Source: Paenibacillus macquariensis
GTDB lineage: Bacteria; Bacillota; Bacilli; Paenibacillales; Paenibacillaceae
Direction of reading: 5' to 3'
DNA: 64,000 nucleotides
Assembly (NCBI RefSeq): GCF_900156375.1
Contig: NZ_FTNK01000004.1
Span: forward strand, 248,001 to 312,000
A program made the position numbers and the translations under genes. The notes beneath the pieces were generated by a model that ran no database searches, was not told where the DNA came from, and was given only the letters and a program-made list of their open reading frames with translations. Shown in pieces: positions 9,446 through 16,698 of this stretch. Position 1 is the stretch's first letter. Each line of letters begins with the position of its first letter.

Positions 9446-9525
9446 TAACGATCAGCGTCTGGGAGAAAGGTTTTTGTGTATAGATCAAGAACGCCGATAT
9501 CGGGCGCTTACAAGGAGAAGTGGAG
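9446..9525 (+). repeat. 80-bp junction repeat, copy 1 of 2
   Basis: This segment matches 10852-10931 at all but a few positions. It begins immediately after the stop of the (truncated) upstream gene and ends with AAGGAGAAGTGGAG, which carries the ribosome site for the next gene. The genes that follow the two copies are unrelated, so the repeat marks a cassette boundary. Confidence 0.8.
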
Positions 9526-10204
9526 CTTCAGTAATGCAAAAAAATTTTTTCAGGTGGTGAAAGAATTGTCTTTAGGATCATTACATTACAATTATCTTTT
9601 TATTGGCAAGAAATTTTGTGATCTGACTGTGCTGAATGATAATGTGTTACCTCTAATTGTGGATGCAGTAAGTCCGTTACTGGCTTATACTAATATAAAA
9701 AAATGCCGGATATCCACTTACCAGAATGTTAATCAAAAGGAAATCAAACTTGGTAGACCACGTTGGGACAATGAATCCCTTTTACCAATCTGCCAAAATT
9801 ACAAGCAATATCCTGAAAATGAAAGTTTCCATTTTCATTGTTTATCTGCTGAGTTCCCAAGTATTAAATCGGCTTATAAACTGAATGAAACTGTCGATAT
9901 ATATCTTTATTTTGAAAATGATCTTTTTTGGGGAAAGGTTAAATCAGATGGTGACTGTGGTTTGTTCATTTCATTGCGAGAAGATATATTTGAAGCTGCA
10001 AGCGAAACTCTTGTCATACAAGTGTTAAAAATACTTTATGAAATATTTGATAATGCAAAAGTGCTTTTTTACAAGCGCAGGTGGTGGAGTAATTCCAAAA
10101 ATGAAGAAAGTGCGTTACAAGATGTAGCAGCATGGCGTGCTATAGGGTTGTTAACCGCAGAAAATTACAACAAGTGGACAGAGATAGACCTGGAAAATAT
10201 CTAG
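9476..10204 (+). CDS. Hypothetical protein; start region possibly frameshifted
   Basis: The open frame encodes up to 242 residues. The in-frame GTG at 9476 lies inside the junction repeat and has no ribosome site. The conserved AAGGAG (9511-9516) instead points to ATG 9534, which is out of frame by one base. An A7T6 run follows it, and one extra A there would join ATG 9534 to this frame as MQKKFFQVV. So the gene is either slippage-dependent, mildly broken or misread at the homopolymer. The product is soluble and mixed alpha/beta, with IKLGRPRWDNESLL and YLYFENDLFWGKV segments. I do not recognise the family; immunity function is inferred from context. Confidence 0.55.
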   Translation: MYRSRTPISGAYKEKWSFSNAKKFFQVVKELSLGSLHYNYLFIGKKFCDLTVLNDNVLPLIVDAVSPLLAYTNIKKCRISTYQNVNQKEIKLGRPRWDNESLLPICQNYKQYPENESFHFHCLSAEFPSIKSAYKLNETVDIYLYFENDLFWGKVKSDGDCGLFISLREDIFEAASETLVIQVLKILYEIFDNAKVLFYKRRWWSNSKNEESALQDVAAWRAIGLLTAENYNKWTEIDLENI

Positions 10205-10326
10205 TTTCACTATCTGGGGTCCAACCAACATTTTAACGGTTTTATACGTTTAGCAAAATCGTTTAATTTAAATGTCCGCTAATAGAGTATGAGATGAGGG
10301 TATGATCACGGGACTGGAGGAGGTAT

Positions 10327-10851
10327 GTGGATACCGATAAGCCAGTGTTTCATATTCGCAGCGTACAAGAAATTCTGGCACCCTTTGCCAATATGCAAGT
10401 ATCGTTGTCTCGCCATATGCGAAATAAACTGTCCACAGTGCCGCTGGATATTATCCGGCTTGTGGATGTACTGCAGATGCTGGCAGGTCAAGAGCTTGCT
10501 GCTGAAAGAGTGTTTGAGGATGATAAAGGCGACAATCTGTATCGCGAAGATGAGCATTTGAAAAACAACTATGTACAGATTGCCGCTAACGGACAAGGTG
10601 ATGCGTTGCTGATGAACAGGATGGATGGGATCTTTTCTTTTTTTGACCATAACCTGACTCAGCCGAAAGTGACAGCGCTATTCATCGATTTTTGGCAGTT
10701 TTTGCAGTTAGCTGACTTGATTCATCAATACGAAGAGTGGGTCGATCAGATAAAGATTTTTGAAGAAATCGACTTGCCCAGACAGTTGGAATCATGTCTC
10801 AGGATGTTGCATCCGGATTTGCCTGAGCATTATCCTTTTGCTTTTGTTTGA
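10327..10851 (+). CDS. Hypothetical protein, SUKH-like
   Basis: The 174-residue product starts with GTG 10327 just after GGAGGAGG; the overlapping ATG 10325 is in another frame. The first half is helical (MRNKLSTVPLDIIRLVDVLQ). The second has the strand pair DGIFSFFDHNLTQP, followed by LFIDFWQFLQLADLIHQYEE, which looks like the C-terminal part of a SMI1/KNR4-type immunity protein. A truncated duplicate of its 3' half lies at 9282-9445, showing that this gene was copied within the array. Confidence 0.65.
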   Translation: MDTDKPVFHIRSVQEILAPFANMQVSLSRHMRNKLSTVPLDIIRLVDVLQMLAGQELAAERVFEDDKGDNLYREDEHLKNNYVQIAANGQGDALLMNRMDGIFSFFDHNLTQPKVTALFIDFWQFLQLADLIHQYEEWVDQIKIFEEIDLPRQLESCLRMLHPDLPEHYPFAFV

Positions 10852-10931
10852 TAACGATCAGCGTCTGGGAGAAAGGTTTTTGTGTATAGATCATGAACGC
10901 CAATATGGGGTGCTTACAAGGAGAAGTGGAG
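10852..10931 (+). repeat. 80-bp junction repeat, copy 2 of 2
   Basis: This is the partner of 9446-9525. It links the stop of the 10327-10851 gene to the ribosome site (AAGGAG) of the next gene. The two copies are more alike than the coding sequence that follows either of them, as expected for a recombination joint. Confidence 0.8.
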
Positions 10932-10934
10932 ACA

Positions 10935-11588
10935 ATGACCGATTTTACAGCGATCCGCAACTTGTTTCACATCACGGAATCCTGTGGTTTCGACGTGAAG
11001 GAATTGCAACCGTGGATCAGTCGAAATGGGAGTATACCCGAAGTTTTGAAGGATTATTATCTGGAATTGGGTGCACATCCGCAATTGAATGGTTCCCAGG
11101 ATTTCTTGATTAAGCCGAAAGATTTTCATCAATATGAGAATGACGACTACTTGACCTTCTATTTGGAAAATCAAGGTGCTTGCGTTTGGGGCATACGCCG
11201 GGAGGATGTGGCAGTGTCCAATCCCCCTGTGTATGAGAACTACGGGAGGGAGGAGTGGTATCAGACAAGCGAGTCTCTTACGGAGTTCTTACATGCCATG
11301 GCCTATTTTCAAGCAGTGATTTCGATGGAGTTCAGCAATGAGGAATACTGGCAAATCGATGAACAGGTTGTGGAAGGGATTAAGATGATGTTTTCATCCA
11401 AGCAAGCGGATTCGGGCTTGTATACGGGCGTGCAGTTTTATGGTCAAGCGGGCGAGGTGATTGTGGTCATGAACAACCGTGACGAATATCTGCTGATTTT
11501 CTCAGCGGAAGATGAACAGCGATTTGACGCGTTGCATGCGACCTTGCTGCGGTTGGTGGATGGTAGAGGAAGAGGGGAATCAAGATGA
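10935..11588 (+). CDS. SUKH-like (SMI1/KNR4) protein
   Basis: The 217-residue product starts at ATG 10935 after AAGGAGAAGTGGAGACA; the frame is open further upstream but lacks a site there. The segment SIPEVLKDYYLELGAHPQLN is the SUKH 'lP..l..fy...G' helix. DFLIKPKDF and YLTFYLENQGACVWGIRRED are its typical strands, and SESLTEFLHAMAYFQAV is the C-terminal helix. It probably acts as an immunity protein. Its stop overlaps the start of a 29-codon ORF (ATGA), implying translational coupling. Confidence 0.75.
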   Translation: MTDFTAIRNLFHITESCGFDVKELQPWISRNGSIPEVLKDYYLELGAHPQLNGSQDFLIKPKDFHQYENDDYLTFYLENQGACVWGIRREDVAVSNPPVYENYGREEWYQTSESLTEFLHAMAYFQAVISMEFSNEEYWQIDEQVVEGIKMMFSSKQADSGLYTGVQFYGQAGEVIVVMNNRDEYLLIFSAEDEQRFDALHATLLRLVDGRGRGESR

Positions 11589-11674
11589 AAGAACTGCACC
11601 ATGCCATGGAGAGTTTTTTGTTGAAGCAGGAGCAATATCAGGAGAAATTTGGAAGAGTTTTATCAAAGTTATGA
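11585..11674 (+). CDS. 29-codon coupled small ORF, possibly a gene stump
   Basis: ATG 11585 overlaps the stop of the upstream gene as ATGA and follows AGAGGGGA. It encodes a 29-residue helical peptide (MKELHHAMESFLLKQEQYQE at its N-terminus). It may be a real coupled micropeptide, but it is equally likely the first codons of a longer gene lost by recombination, as the following 230 bases hold no frame. Confidence 0.35.
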   Translation: MKELHHAMESFLLKQEQYQEKFGRVLSKL

Positions 11675-11906
11675 ACTTTTTGATAATTAAACGTTAAAGA
11701 TGTTTCTTCCTTATCTTGCGCATCGTGAGAATCTACATTTTGAATCTTGAGTAGCGAATAACGGATACCTGGACGGAATTGCGTAAGAAATGACAATAGG
11801 GAGTTCTGGGTATGATGGTTTCATTCCGTAGGTAGGGCGATTGGAACTCAGACTTTACGACCCCTTTTATAATCAAGAACAATAAATCTGAGAGCAGGTG
11901 GATAGC

Positions 11907-12743
11907 ATGCTGGATTTGGCCAGTCATGTATGGGGCCAACTGGATGGTCCTTACGGCTCTGCCGAGAATGTACCGCAGTTGATCAAGCAGTTGCAGAAGC
12001 AGTATGAAGAAGCTGTAAAAGATGAATTGTATTATGAGCAGTTGTTTCATCAAAACACCATTTATTCAAGCACATTGGCCGCAGTCCCTTACCTGGCTGA
12101 GATCGCTCGTCGATCGCAGAGTCTGGAGGTCAAGCTGGATATTTACGTAACTTGTGGTCTGTTCGAAGCCAATCGGAGTGAAAGTAGCGGAGCCGGCTTT
12201 GAGCTGCCGGGTGAGTTACAACCTCTAATGGATCGAGTTGGTATGGTTGCGTGTATGGATATCTACAACAGCTATATGACCGCTATCGAAGAACTGGCCG
12301 GTTATAGCTCAGATGTGATACGTTTTGCGGCTGAAGTCGGCAAAGACAACGGAGAGAAAAGGTACGTCATCGCGGCAGATGCAGCGTACCGAGGCTGGAG
12401 GGGAGCGGCTGAAGTGCTAACCACATTCAATGAAGGCGACGAATATGTGGCCTCGTGTCTGTCATGTGGCGAAGATATCTATATTTGGCCTTCCCCTGAA
12501 GACGACAGGCTACTGGCTTATCGGAGCGATCCTGTATTTCATGCTGAACAGGAATCTAGCACCATAACGCCTTCCCTGGAGATCAAAGACAACGAATTGG
12601 CCGTATTGCAGCAGCTTTGCTCCGACATAGGAGAAAGCAGACTCATGCGTCACATCCCGTATTTGGCCGGACAAGTCAGCTGCCCTTCATGTGCTGCTTC
12701 ATGTCTGATCTGGCCCGGATTGACGAACATGTACAAACCTTAG
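11907..12743 (+). CDS. Hypothetical helical-repeat protein with CxxC pairs
   Basis: The 278-residue product starts at ATG 11907 after AGGTGG (GTG 11898 is possible). It looks like a helical-repeat (HEAT-like) protein: LIKQLQKQYEEAVKDELYYE and SSTLAAVPYLAEIARRSQ are typical repeat helices. ASCLSCGEDIYIWP and VSCPSCAASCLIWP each provide a CxxC followed by IWP, probably a paired zinc site near residues 190 and 265. Small HEAT-like proteins of this kind occur among immunity genes, so it may be the last member of the array. Function unknown. Confidence 0.65.
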   Translation: MLDLASHVWGQLDGPYGSAENVPQLIKQLQKQYEEAVKDELYYEQLFHQNTIYSSTLAAVPYLAEIARRSQSLEVKLDIYVTCGLFEANRSESSGAGFELPGELQPLMDRVGMVACMDIYNSYMTAIEELAGYSSDVIRFAAEVGKDNGEKRYVIAADAAYRGWRGAAEVLTTFNEGDEYVASCLSCGEDIYIWPSPEDDRLLAYRSDPVFHAEQESSTITPSLEIKDNELAVLQQLCSDIGESRLMRHIPYLAGQVSCPSCAASCLIWPGLTNMYKP

Positions 12744-12914
12744 CATTTTCCCGTATGTCAATAGATTGATTCAGAGCTTTCTTTATCGATTGGAAATCAT
12801 TACTTCAGCAGGCTATTTCATTGCAGTTCCTAAGCTTTATTGACTGAATGTAGAGGTCTAAAATGTGCTGCGATCAAAAAAAAGGATTTTTTTCAGATTT
12901 TCTAATTATATTCC

Positions 12915-12959
12915 AAAAGCCCCCCTTTTTTCAATGATTTGAAAAGGGGGGTTCTTTTA
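12915..12959. terminator. Strong bidirectional terminator
   Basis: AAAAGCCCCCCTTTTTTCA and TTTGAAAAGGGGGGTTCTTTT form a GC-rich stem with T-rich flanks on both strands. It lies between the converging 11907-12743 gene and the minus-strand XRE gene, and serves both. Confidence 0.85.
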
Positions 12960-12975
12960 GGTGGCCAACCTACAG

Positions 12976-13305
12976 TTAATGCGAATGATATAGTTCTAAA
13001 AATTGTAGGAGCATTTCTTTTTCCTCTAGATTCATGCTATCGATTCTCTTTTGTATCATCACATTCGTAACATCTAGTGTTTCTGAGTTAGGAGAAATCA
13101 TCTTGAAAAATTCTACTAAATTCAGATTCAAAACAGAAACAATTTTATCCAAGTTTTCAACGGAGGGACTTATTTCCCCGCGTTCGATTTTGCCAATATG
13201 AGTAGAGTGAAGTCCACTCAAGTATGCCAGTTCTTCAATAGTATGACTACGGCGCTTCCTTACAGTTCTAATGACATTTCCAACAGATTTTTTCGATATC
13301 TCCAT
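12976..13305 (-). CDS. XRE-family helix-turn-helix regulator
   Basis: This 109-residue DNA-binding protein has a Cro/C1-type helix-turn-helix at about residues 10-65 (TIEELAYLSGLHSTHIGKIE is the recognition region, followed by RGEISPSVENL). A short helical tail (EEKEMLLQFLEL) probably dimerises it. It is transcribed away from the gene pair at 13638-14774. The gap between them holds several palindromes, so autoregulation is likely. Such regulators often control integrated elements, which fits the decayed-element character of the next 10 kb. Confidence 0.85.
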   Translation of the reverse strand: MEISKKSVGNVIRTVRKRRSHTIEELAYLSGLHSTHIGKIERGEISPSVENLDKIVSVLNLNLVEFFKMISPNSETLDVTNVMIQKRIDSMNLEEKEMLLQFLELYHSH

Positions 13306-13637
13306 GAGCTACACCTCGAAACAAACATAGCGTAATAGAGATGTACCACCAAGAGATTAAGTGGTATGCAAATATACCAAATTTGGTTTATTTCTGATAT
13401 GATATAGTCTATATCAGAGAAGAGGGAAATGTATTATATGGAAATATGTAGATGAATCTCATGTGACCAATATTACAATTCCAGCTGACCATATGAATGC
13501 ATTGAATTATGACGCCTCAGATGCGTGTTTATGGGTTTATGGATAATTTACATAAGAAACCAGCTTCATGCATTGAAATTTTTTTACTGCGGACCCTGTT
13601 GAGTTCGAAAAAATCATAATGAGGTAGGAGAAAGCGC
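13306..13637. other. Intergenic region with palindromes and a gene scrap
   Basis: Three dyads lie upstream of the XRE gene: GGTAT/ATACC (13363-13378), the perfect palindrome ACCAAATTTGGT (13376-13387), and TCTGATAT/ATATCAGA (13393-13418). They are candidate operators. The stretch from about 13440 to 13545 is open in one frame (DESHVTNITIPADHMNALNY) but has no start codon, so I read it as a gene scrap. Confidence 0.5.
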
Positions 13638-14144
13638 ATGAAAGCAACCCACTTTGAAACTAAAAAGCTGGATTTCTTTTGCATTTACAATGAAGCTTTT
13701 GACAGCGATCGAGTATTTCAAGTAGGTAAGCATGAGCGTGTGGAAGTGAAAATCCATAGTGTGCGGTTCGATGAGCTCGACAGGCACATATTAATGACAA
13801 TCTTGAATGAAGGTGAGAAGGAACTCGGATACGACGAAGTTAGTTGCCGAATACCAGCCCGGGTTTTAATGAATCTTGTAGGGCTTCATGAAACAGAGCT
13901 TTATGAACGGATGCGAAAGTATCTAAGCCTTTGGTTAGAGACCTATACGGATCTAGCAGATTCTGAATGCAGTCTTTGCAGCATTCGATCTTTATCAGAG
14001 AATAGTAAGCGAGTCGCATTTGGATTAACGTTTCAACACTACAATGTGCTCATTAAATATTTTAATGAGGTTTTTATCGAATTATTGATGAGAGGTATAG
14101 CAACTGGACCGCGGTACTCCAAGAGTGCACTGAATAGAGAATGA
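13638..14144 (+). CDS. Hypothetical protein, paralogue of 14295-14774
   Basis: The 168-residue product starts at ATG 13638 after GAGGTAGGAG. The first 110 residues align in pattern with the next gene: K-L-[DN]-F, then I[YF][ND].EF, then LD...L..I...GEK. The segment LDRHILMTILNEGEKELGYD suggests a winged-helix-like domain of the type found at the start of plasmid or element replication proteins. This is a fold guess only. There is no signal peptide or catalytic motif. Confidence 0.6.
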   Translation: MKATHFETKKLDFFCIYNEAFDSDRVFQVGKHERVEVKIHSVRFDELDRHILMTILNEGEKELGYDEVSCRIPARVLMNLVGLHETELYERMRKYLSLWLETYTDLADSECSLCSIRSLSENSKRVAFGLTFQHYNVLIKYFNEVFIELLMRGIATGPRYSKSALNRE

Positions 14145-14294
14145 AGGTGTTGAGTTGTACTTTTAAAGTTGTATTGTGGCTTCACCCTACGGAACAATAG
14201 AATCGCAGCCTTAGAAAAATGGACTATCGAATTTACAGGGTCTCAAGCAGTAACAGACTTTATGTTTCAGGAGTCTTTAATATGAGAGGAATTG

Positions 14295-14774
14295 ATGAAT
14301 AGGATGCTACCAAAGGTCAATAAACTAAATTTTCTGGACATTTTCGACTCGGAATTTGTGAGAAAAAATATCTCAATAGGGGTAAACGAAGAGGTTATTA
14401 TTACAATTGAAAGCTCAATGGTAACTTTATTGGACAAAGAAGTGCTCTTAGGAATATTTGAATATGGAGAAAAAACCGAGCTTGATGATAACATTATAAG
14501 TACAATCAGCGAAGAGTTGTTATTCAGCCAAGTTCCGATTGAACTTGATGTTTTAGAAGAAGCATTGGGACGATTGTCTCGTTTGGAAATTGAGGTTAAC
14601 TACTCCTTTAAAGCAGAACACCGTAAAATCATTCATAATTTATTAGATGTGCAAGGTTTAATAGATGATGTTGGGAAACTCGTGTTTGTTACAATGGGCG
14701 TAAGATCTGTAAGTATCATGAAATGGCTGTTTACAAACGATTTTATGAAACTATCAGATGTCAAATGTGGCTAA
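14295..14774 (+). CDS. Hypothetical protein, paralogue of 13638-14144
   Basis: The 159-residue product starts at ATG 14295 (TTG 14292 also in frame) after GAGAGGA. KLNFLDIFDSEF and LLDKEVLLGIFEYGEKTELD repeat the pattern of the preceding gene, with low sequence identity. Two diverged tandem copies next to an XRE regulator suggest a control or replication module of a mobile element. No enzyme motif is seen. Confidence 0.6.
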   Translation: MNRMLPKVNKLNFLDIFDSEFVRKNISIGVNEEVIITIESSMVTLLDKEVLLGIFEYGEKTELDDNIISTISEELLFSQVPIELDVLEEALGRLSRLEIEVNYSFKAEHRKIIHNLLDVQGLIDDVGKLVFVTMGVRSVSIMKWLFTNDFMKLSDVKCG

Positions 14775-14796
14775 ATATATTCATAGGAGTGATTCG

Positions 14797-14928
14797 GTGA
14801 CTGGACAGGAAATGCTCGAATTGAACAAACTTCAGGCAATGCTGCTTATGTAATATTACCGTGAATTGCTTGAAGAGCATCTAGAGCGTTCGGAGAATTA
14901 TAAGCAATTCAGAGAGAAATACAATTAA
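14797..14928 (+). pseudogene. Small coiled-coil-like ORF broken by an in-frame TAA
   Basis: GTG 14797 follows TAGGAGT and opens a 43-codon frame (LELNKLQAMLLM, then stop, then YYRELLEEHLERSENYKQF). The stop TAA at 14851 sits where the heptad-like helix clearly continues; a CAA-to-TAA change would explain it. The product would have been a short helical protein of unknown role. Confidence 0.5.
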
Positions 14929-14953
14929 GCTAATTTATGTTTACTCAAAAAAC

Positions 14954-15154
14954 TCAATTGATCGGTTCGCTAGTCCATTCCGATAACTCCTTGATGTCAT
15001 CAAACGCTCCTATCCGACGTAGATACTCGCGGCCTCCATCTACGCCGATGGCACCACAGCTACAAAATTTACATTCATAAACGAACGTCGATTCAACGAT
15101 ATCCAGACAGCGTTTGCAGCGGATTTTATTTCTTTTTATTTGTATTTTTACCAT
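14954..15154 (-). CDS. DUF7695-type small zinc-ribbon protein
   Basis: This is a 66-residue protein with RCKRCLDIVES and ECKFCSCGAIGVDGGREYLR. The two cysteine clusters (CxxC and CxxCxC) and the VDGGxxYLRRxG motif are characteristic of DUF7695, a small family common in Bacilli and often near mobile DNA. It probably binds zinc. Function unknown. Confidence 0.8.
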   Translation of the reverse strand: MVKIQIKRNKIRCKRCLDIVESTFVYECKFCSCGAIGVDGGREYLRRIGAFDDIKELSEWTSEPIN

Positions 15155-15178
15155 AGTATCGACCTCGTTCGTATAGAT

Positions 15179-15212
15179 GAAAAGTCCTGAATCAGGAGAT
15201 TCAGGACTTTTC
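15179..15212. terminator. Perfect 15-bp hairpin terminator
   Basis: GAAAAGTCCTGAATC (15179-15193) and GATTCAGGACTTTTC (15198-15212) pair perfectly with loop AGGA. On the minus strand it follows the gene remnant ending at 15229, so it is probably that gene's old terminator. Confidence 0.75.
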
Positions 15213-15228
15213 TATCCATTACGGATAT

Positions 15229-15360
15229 TTAAGATGCATATTCCAAGAGAGGCTCATTACGAGCTTGAATAATCTCATTGTATAGCTTTATTTTATGTGC
15301 AGTCAAGCTATTGAAGAGAAAATTATGATTACCGTGTAAAAAATTAACGGGTGGATAATG
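15229..15360 (-). pseudogene. C-terminal remnant of an unknown gene
   Basis: On the minus strand a frame without start codon runs from 15360 to a TAA at 15229 and includes LTAHKIKLYNEIIQARNEPL. A terminator follows directly. The composition and the neatly placed terminator suggest the last 43 codons of a lost gene. Confidence 0.4.
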
Positions 15361-15456
15361 TTAAGTTACTGGAGGGTATTATAATACCTTCGCGAAACAC
15401 GAAATTTATTGAAAATGGAAATCTTTTAAGTTGAGCTTTTCTAGAGGTGAAAACTA

Positions 15457-15798
15457 TTGTATAAATCGGTTATTAATCAAGGCAAATTTCTAGTTGTTAT
15501 AACTGATGGAGTTTTTGATACGCCTATAATTGAGCTACCTACAGAAGAGCTTGCTGATAGAGTGGCTTATGAACTGCAAACCGCTCGTGATGAAGGTGAA
15601 TCGTGGGGAGTAGTTCAAATACTCAATGAACTTGATGGTGAGAAGGTTAAAAATGAAACTAGAGAAGCGCTACAAAAGTTGAGGTCTATGAATAAAGAGG
15701 AAAAAGAAGTTTATCTTGAAAAAATACGTCGTCGCCACGAAAAAATTCAAAAAGTTCAACGAGCACGAAGGTGGAAAAGCGTATTAAGTTGGAAGTAA
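15457..15798 (+). CDS. Hypothetical small basic-tailed protein
   Basis: The 113-residue product starts with TTG 15457 after AGAGGTG. The first half is strand-rich (GKFLVVITDGVFDTPIIELP). The second is a charged helix rich in K, R and E ending KIQKVQRARRWKSVLSWK. It is soluble and of unknown function, in an AT-rich, element-like neighbourhood. Confidence 0.5.
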   Translation: MYKSVINQGKFLVVITDGVFDTPIIELPTEELADRVAYELQTARDEGESWGVVQILNELDGEKVKNETREALQKLRSMNKEEKEVYLEKIRRRHEKIQKVQRARRWKSVLSWK

Positions 15799-15816
15799 AA
15801 GCATATTTACAATCAC

Positions 15817-16125
15817 ATGAAAGTAATTGACTTTTCTTTGATAAAAGACCGATTAATTAATGGCATGTATTGGGTAGAAAACATACACAATCCAAAAATG
15901 ACTGACCAGGATGATACAAATGGTTCCTGTTTTATTTGGCATCCAAAAGGTTACCTCATTAAATCCGCGCTAGATTACTTAAAGTATCTTCATGGAAATT
16001 TATTGAGAGAAACAACAATCGGAAATATGCATCTTCCATATGTTAAAAACATAACTTTTAAGGTTACACGCATAGAAGGTGCCACAGAATTGACCGGACA
16101 GGTACTAATTGGTTTTATTAAATAA
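15817..16125 (+). CDS. Hypothetical protein
   Basis: The 102-residue product starts at ATG 15817 with only a weak upstream site. It contains MYWVENIHNPKMTDQDD and SCFIWHPKGYLIKSALDYLK and reads as a real soluble protein. I do not recognise it. A nested hairpin follows its stop. Confidence 0.5.
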   Translation: MKVIDFSLIKDRLINGMYWVENIHNPKMTDQDDTNGSCFIWHPKGYLIKSALDYLKYLHGNLLRETTIGNMHLPYVKNITFKVTRIEGATELTGQVLIGFIK

Positions 16126-16138
16126 CTTTGTGTAGCTC

Positions 16139-16209
16139 CTAAGAACCTAAAAAACGAGATATATATAAATACCCACCCTAAGGATAGTGGGTACTATTAA
16201 TGTTCTTAG
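16139..16209. terminator. Nested hairpin between the small ORF and the guaA scar
   Basis: An outer stem CTAAGAAC/GTTCTTAG (16139-16146, 16202-16209) encloses an inner stem TACCCAC/GTGGGTA (16170-16176, 16187-16193). There is no T-run. It may terminate the upstream gene or mark an element end. Confidence 0.4.
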
Positions 16210-16280
16210 TTGAAATCACTGCTTTTACCAGCTACAATTGATATACAAAAACAACGTGATAATTGAATAGTAATTTACTC

Positions 16281-16475
16281 TATGGCAGAACGTATTCATA
16301 CGCTGTAGGTATCCGTACAGTGACGTCCATCGACGGCATGACAGCTGACTGGGTGCGTATACCGTGGGTGGTGCTTGAGAAAATCTCGGTTCGTATCGTA
16401 AACGAAGTTGAGAACGTGAATTGTATCGTGTACGACATCACTTCGAAACCGCCGGCGTCGATCGAGTGGGAATAA
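16281..16475 (+). pseudogene. guaA: 3' remnant of guaA (GMP synthase)
   Basis: The last 64 codons match the C-terminus of glutamine-hydrolysing GMP synthase: [39 protein letters not shown] and [16 protein letters not shown] then stop. The rest of the enzyme is absent. Substitutions at usually fixed positions (V for D in IPWDVL, C for R in NVNRIVYD) show decay. The GC content is higher than in its AT-rich flanks. The 3' end of guaA is a known integration target for genomic islands and ICEs, so this is most likely an attachment-site scar. A TTG at 16263 allows translation on paper, but no ribosome site is evident. Confidence 0.85.
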
Positions 16476-16606
16476 TTTGTTCGAATAAAAAAGTAATTTG
16501 ATTTTTGCTCGGTTAGTGAAAATTCAAAACTAATTACCTTACTGAATTAATATTTACTTACCAATCCGCAGATGATATAATAATGGCAAATAAGAAAGTA
16601 TCGCTT

Positions 16607-16640
16607 AAAAGGTCCAGAGGGAGTAGCTCGGGCCTTTTTT
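16607..16640. terminator. Hairpin with T-run ahead of topB
   Basis: AAAAGGTCC (16607-16615) pairs with GGGCCTTTT (16630-16638, one wobble), followed by a T-run. It lies 60 bases upstream of topB and would block read-in from the left. Confidence 0.65.
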
Positions 16641-16698
16641 GTTTGCAGTTTTCATTCTTAACTTTGAGTAGATATATTAATTAAGGAGCGATAATCTG

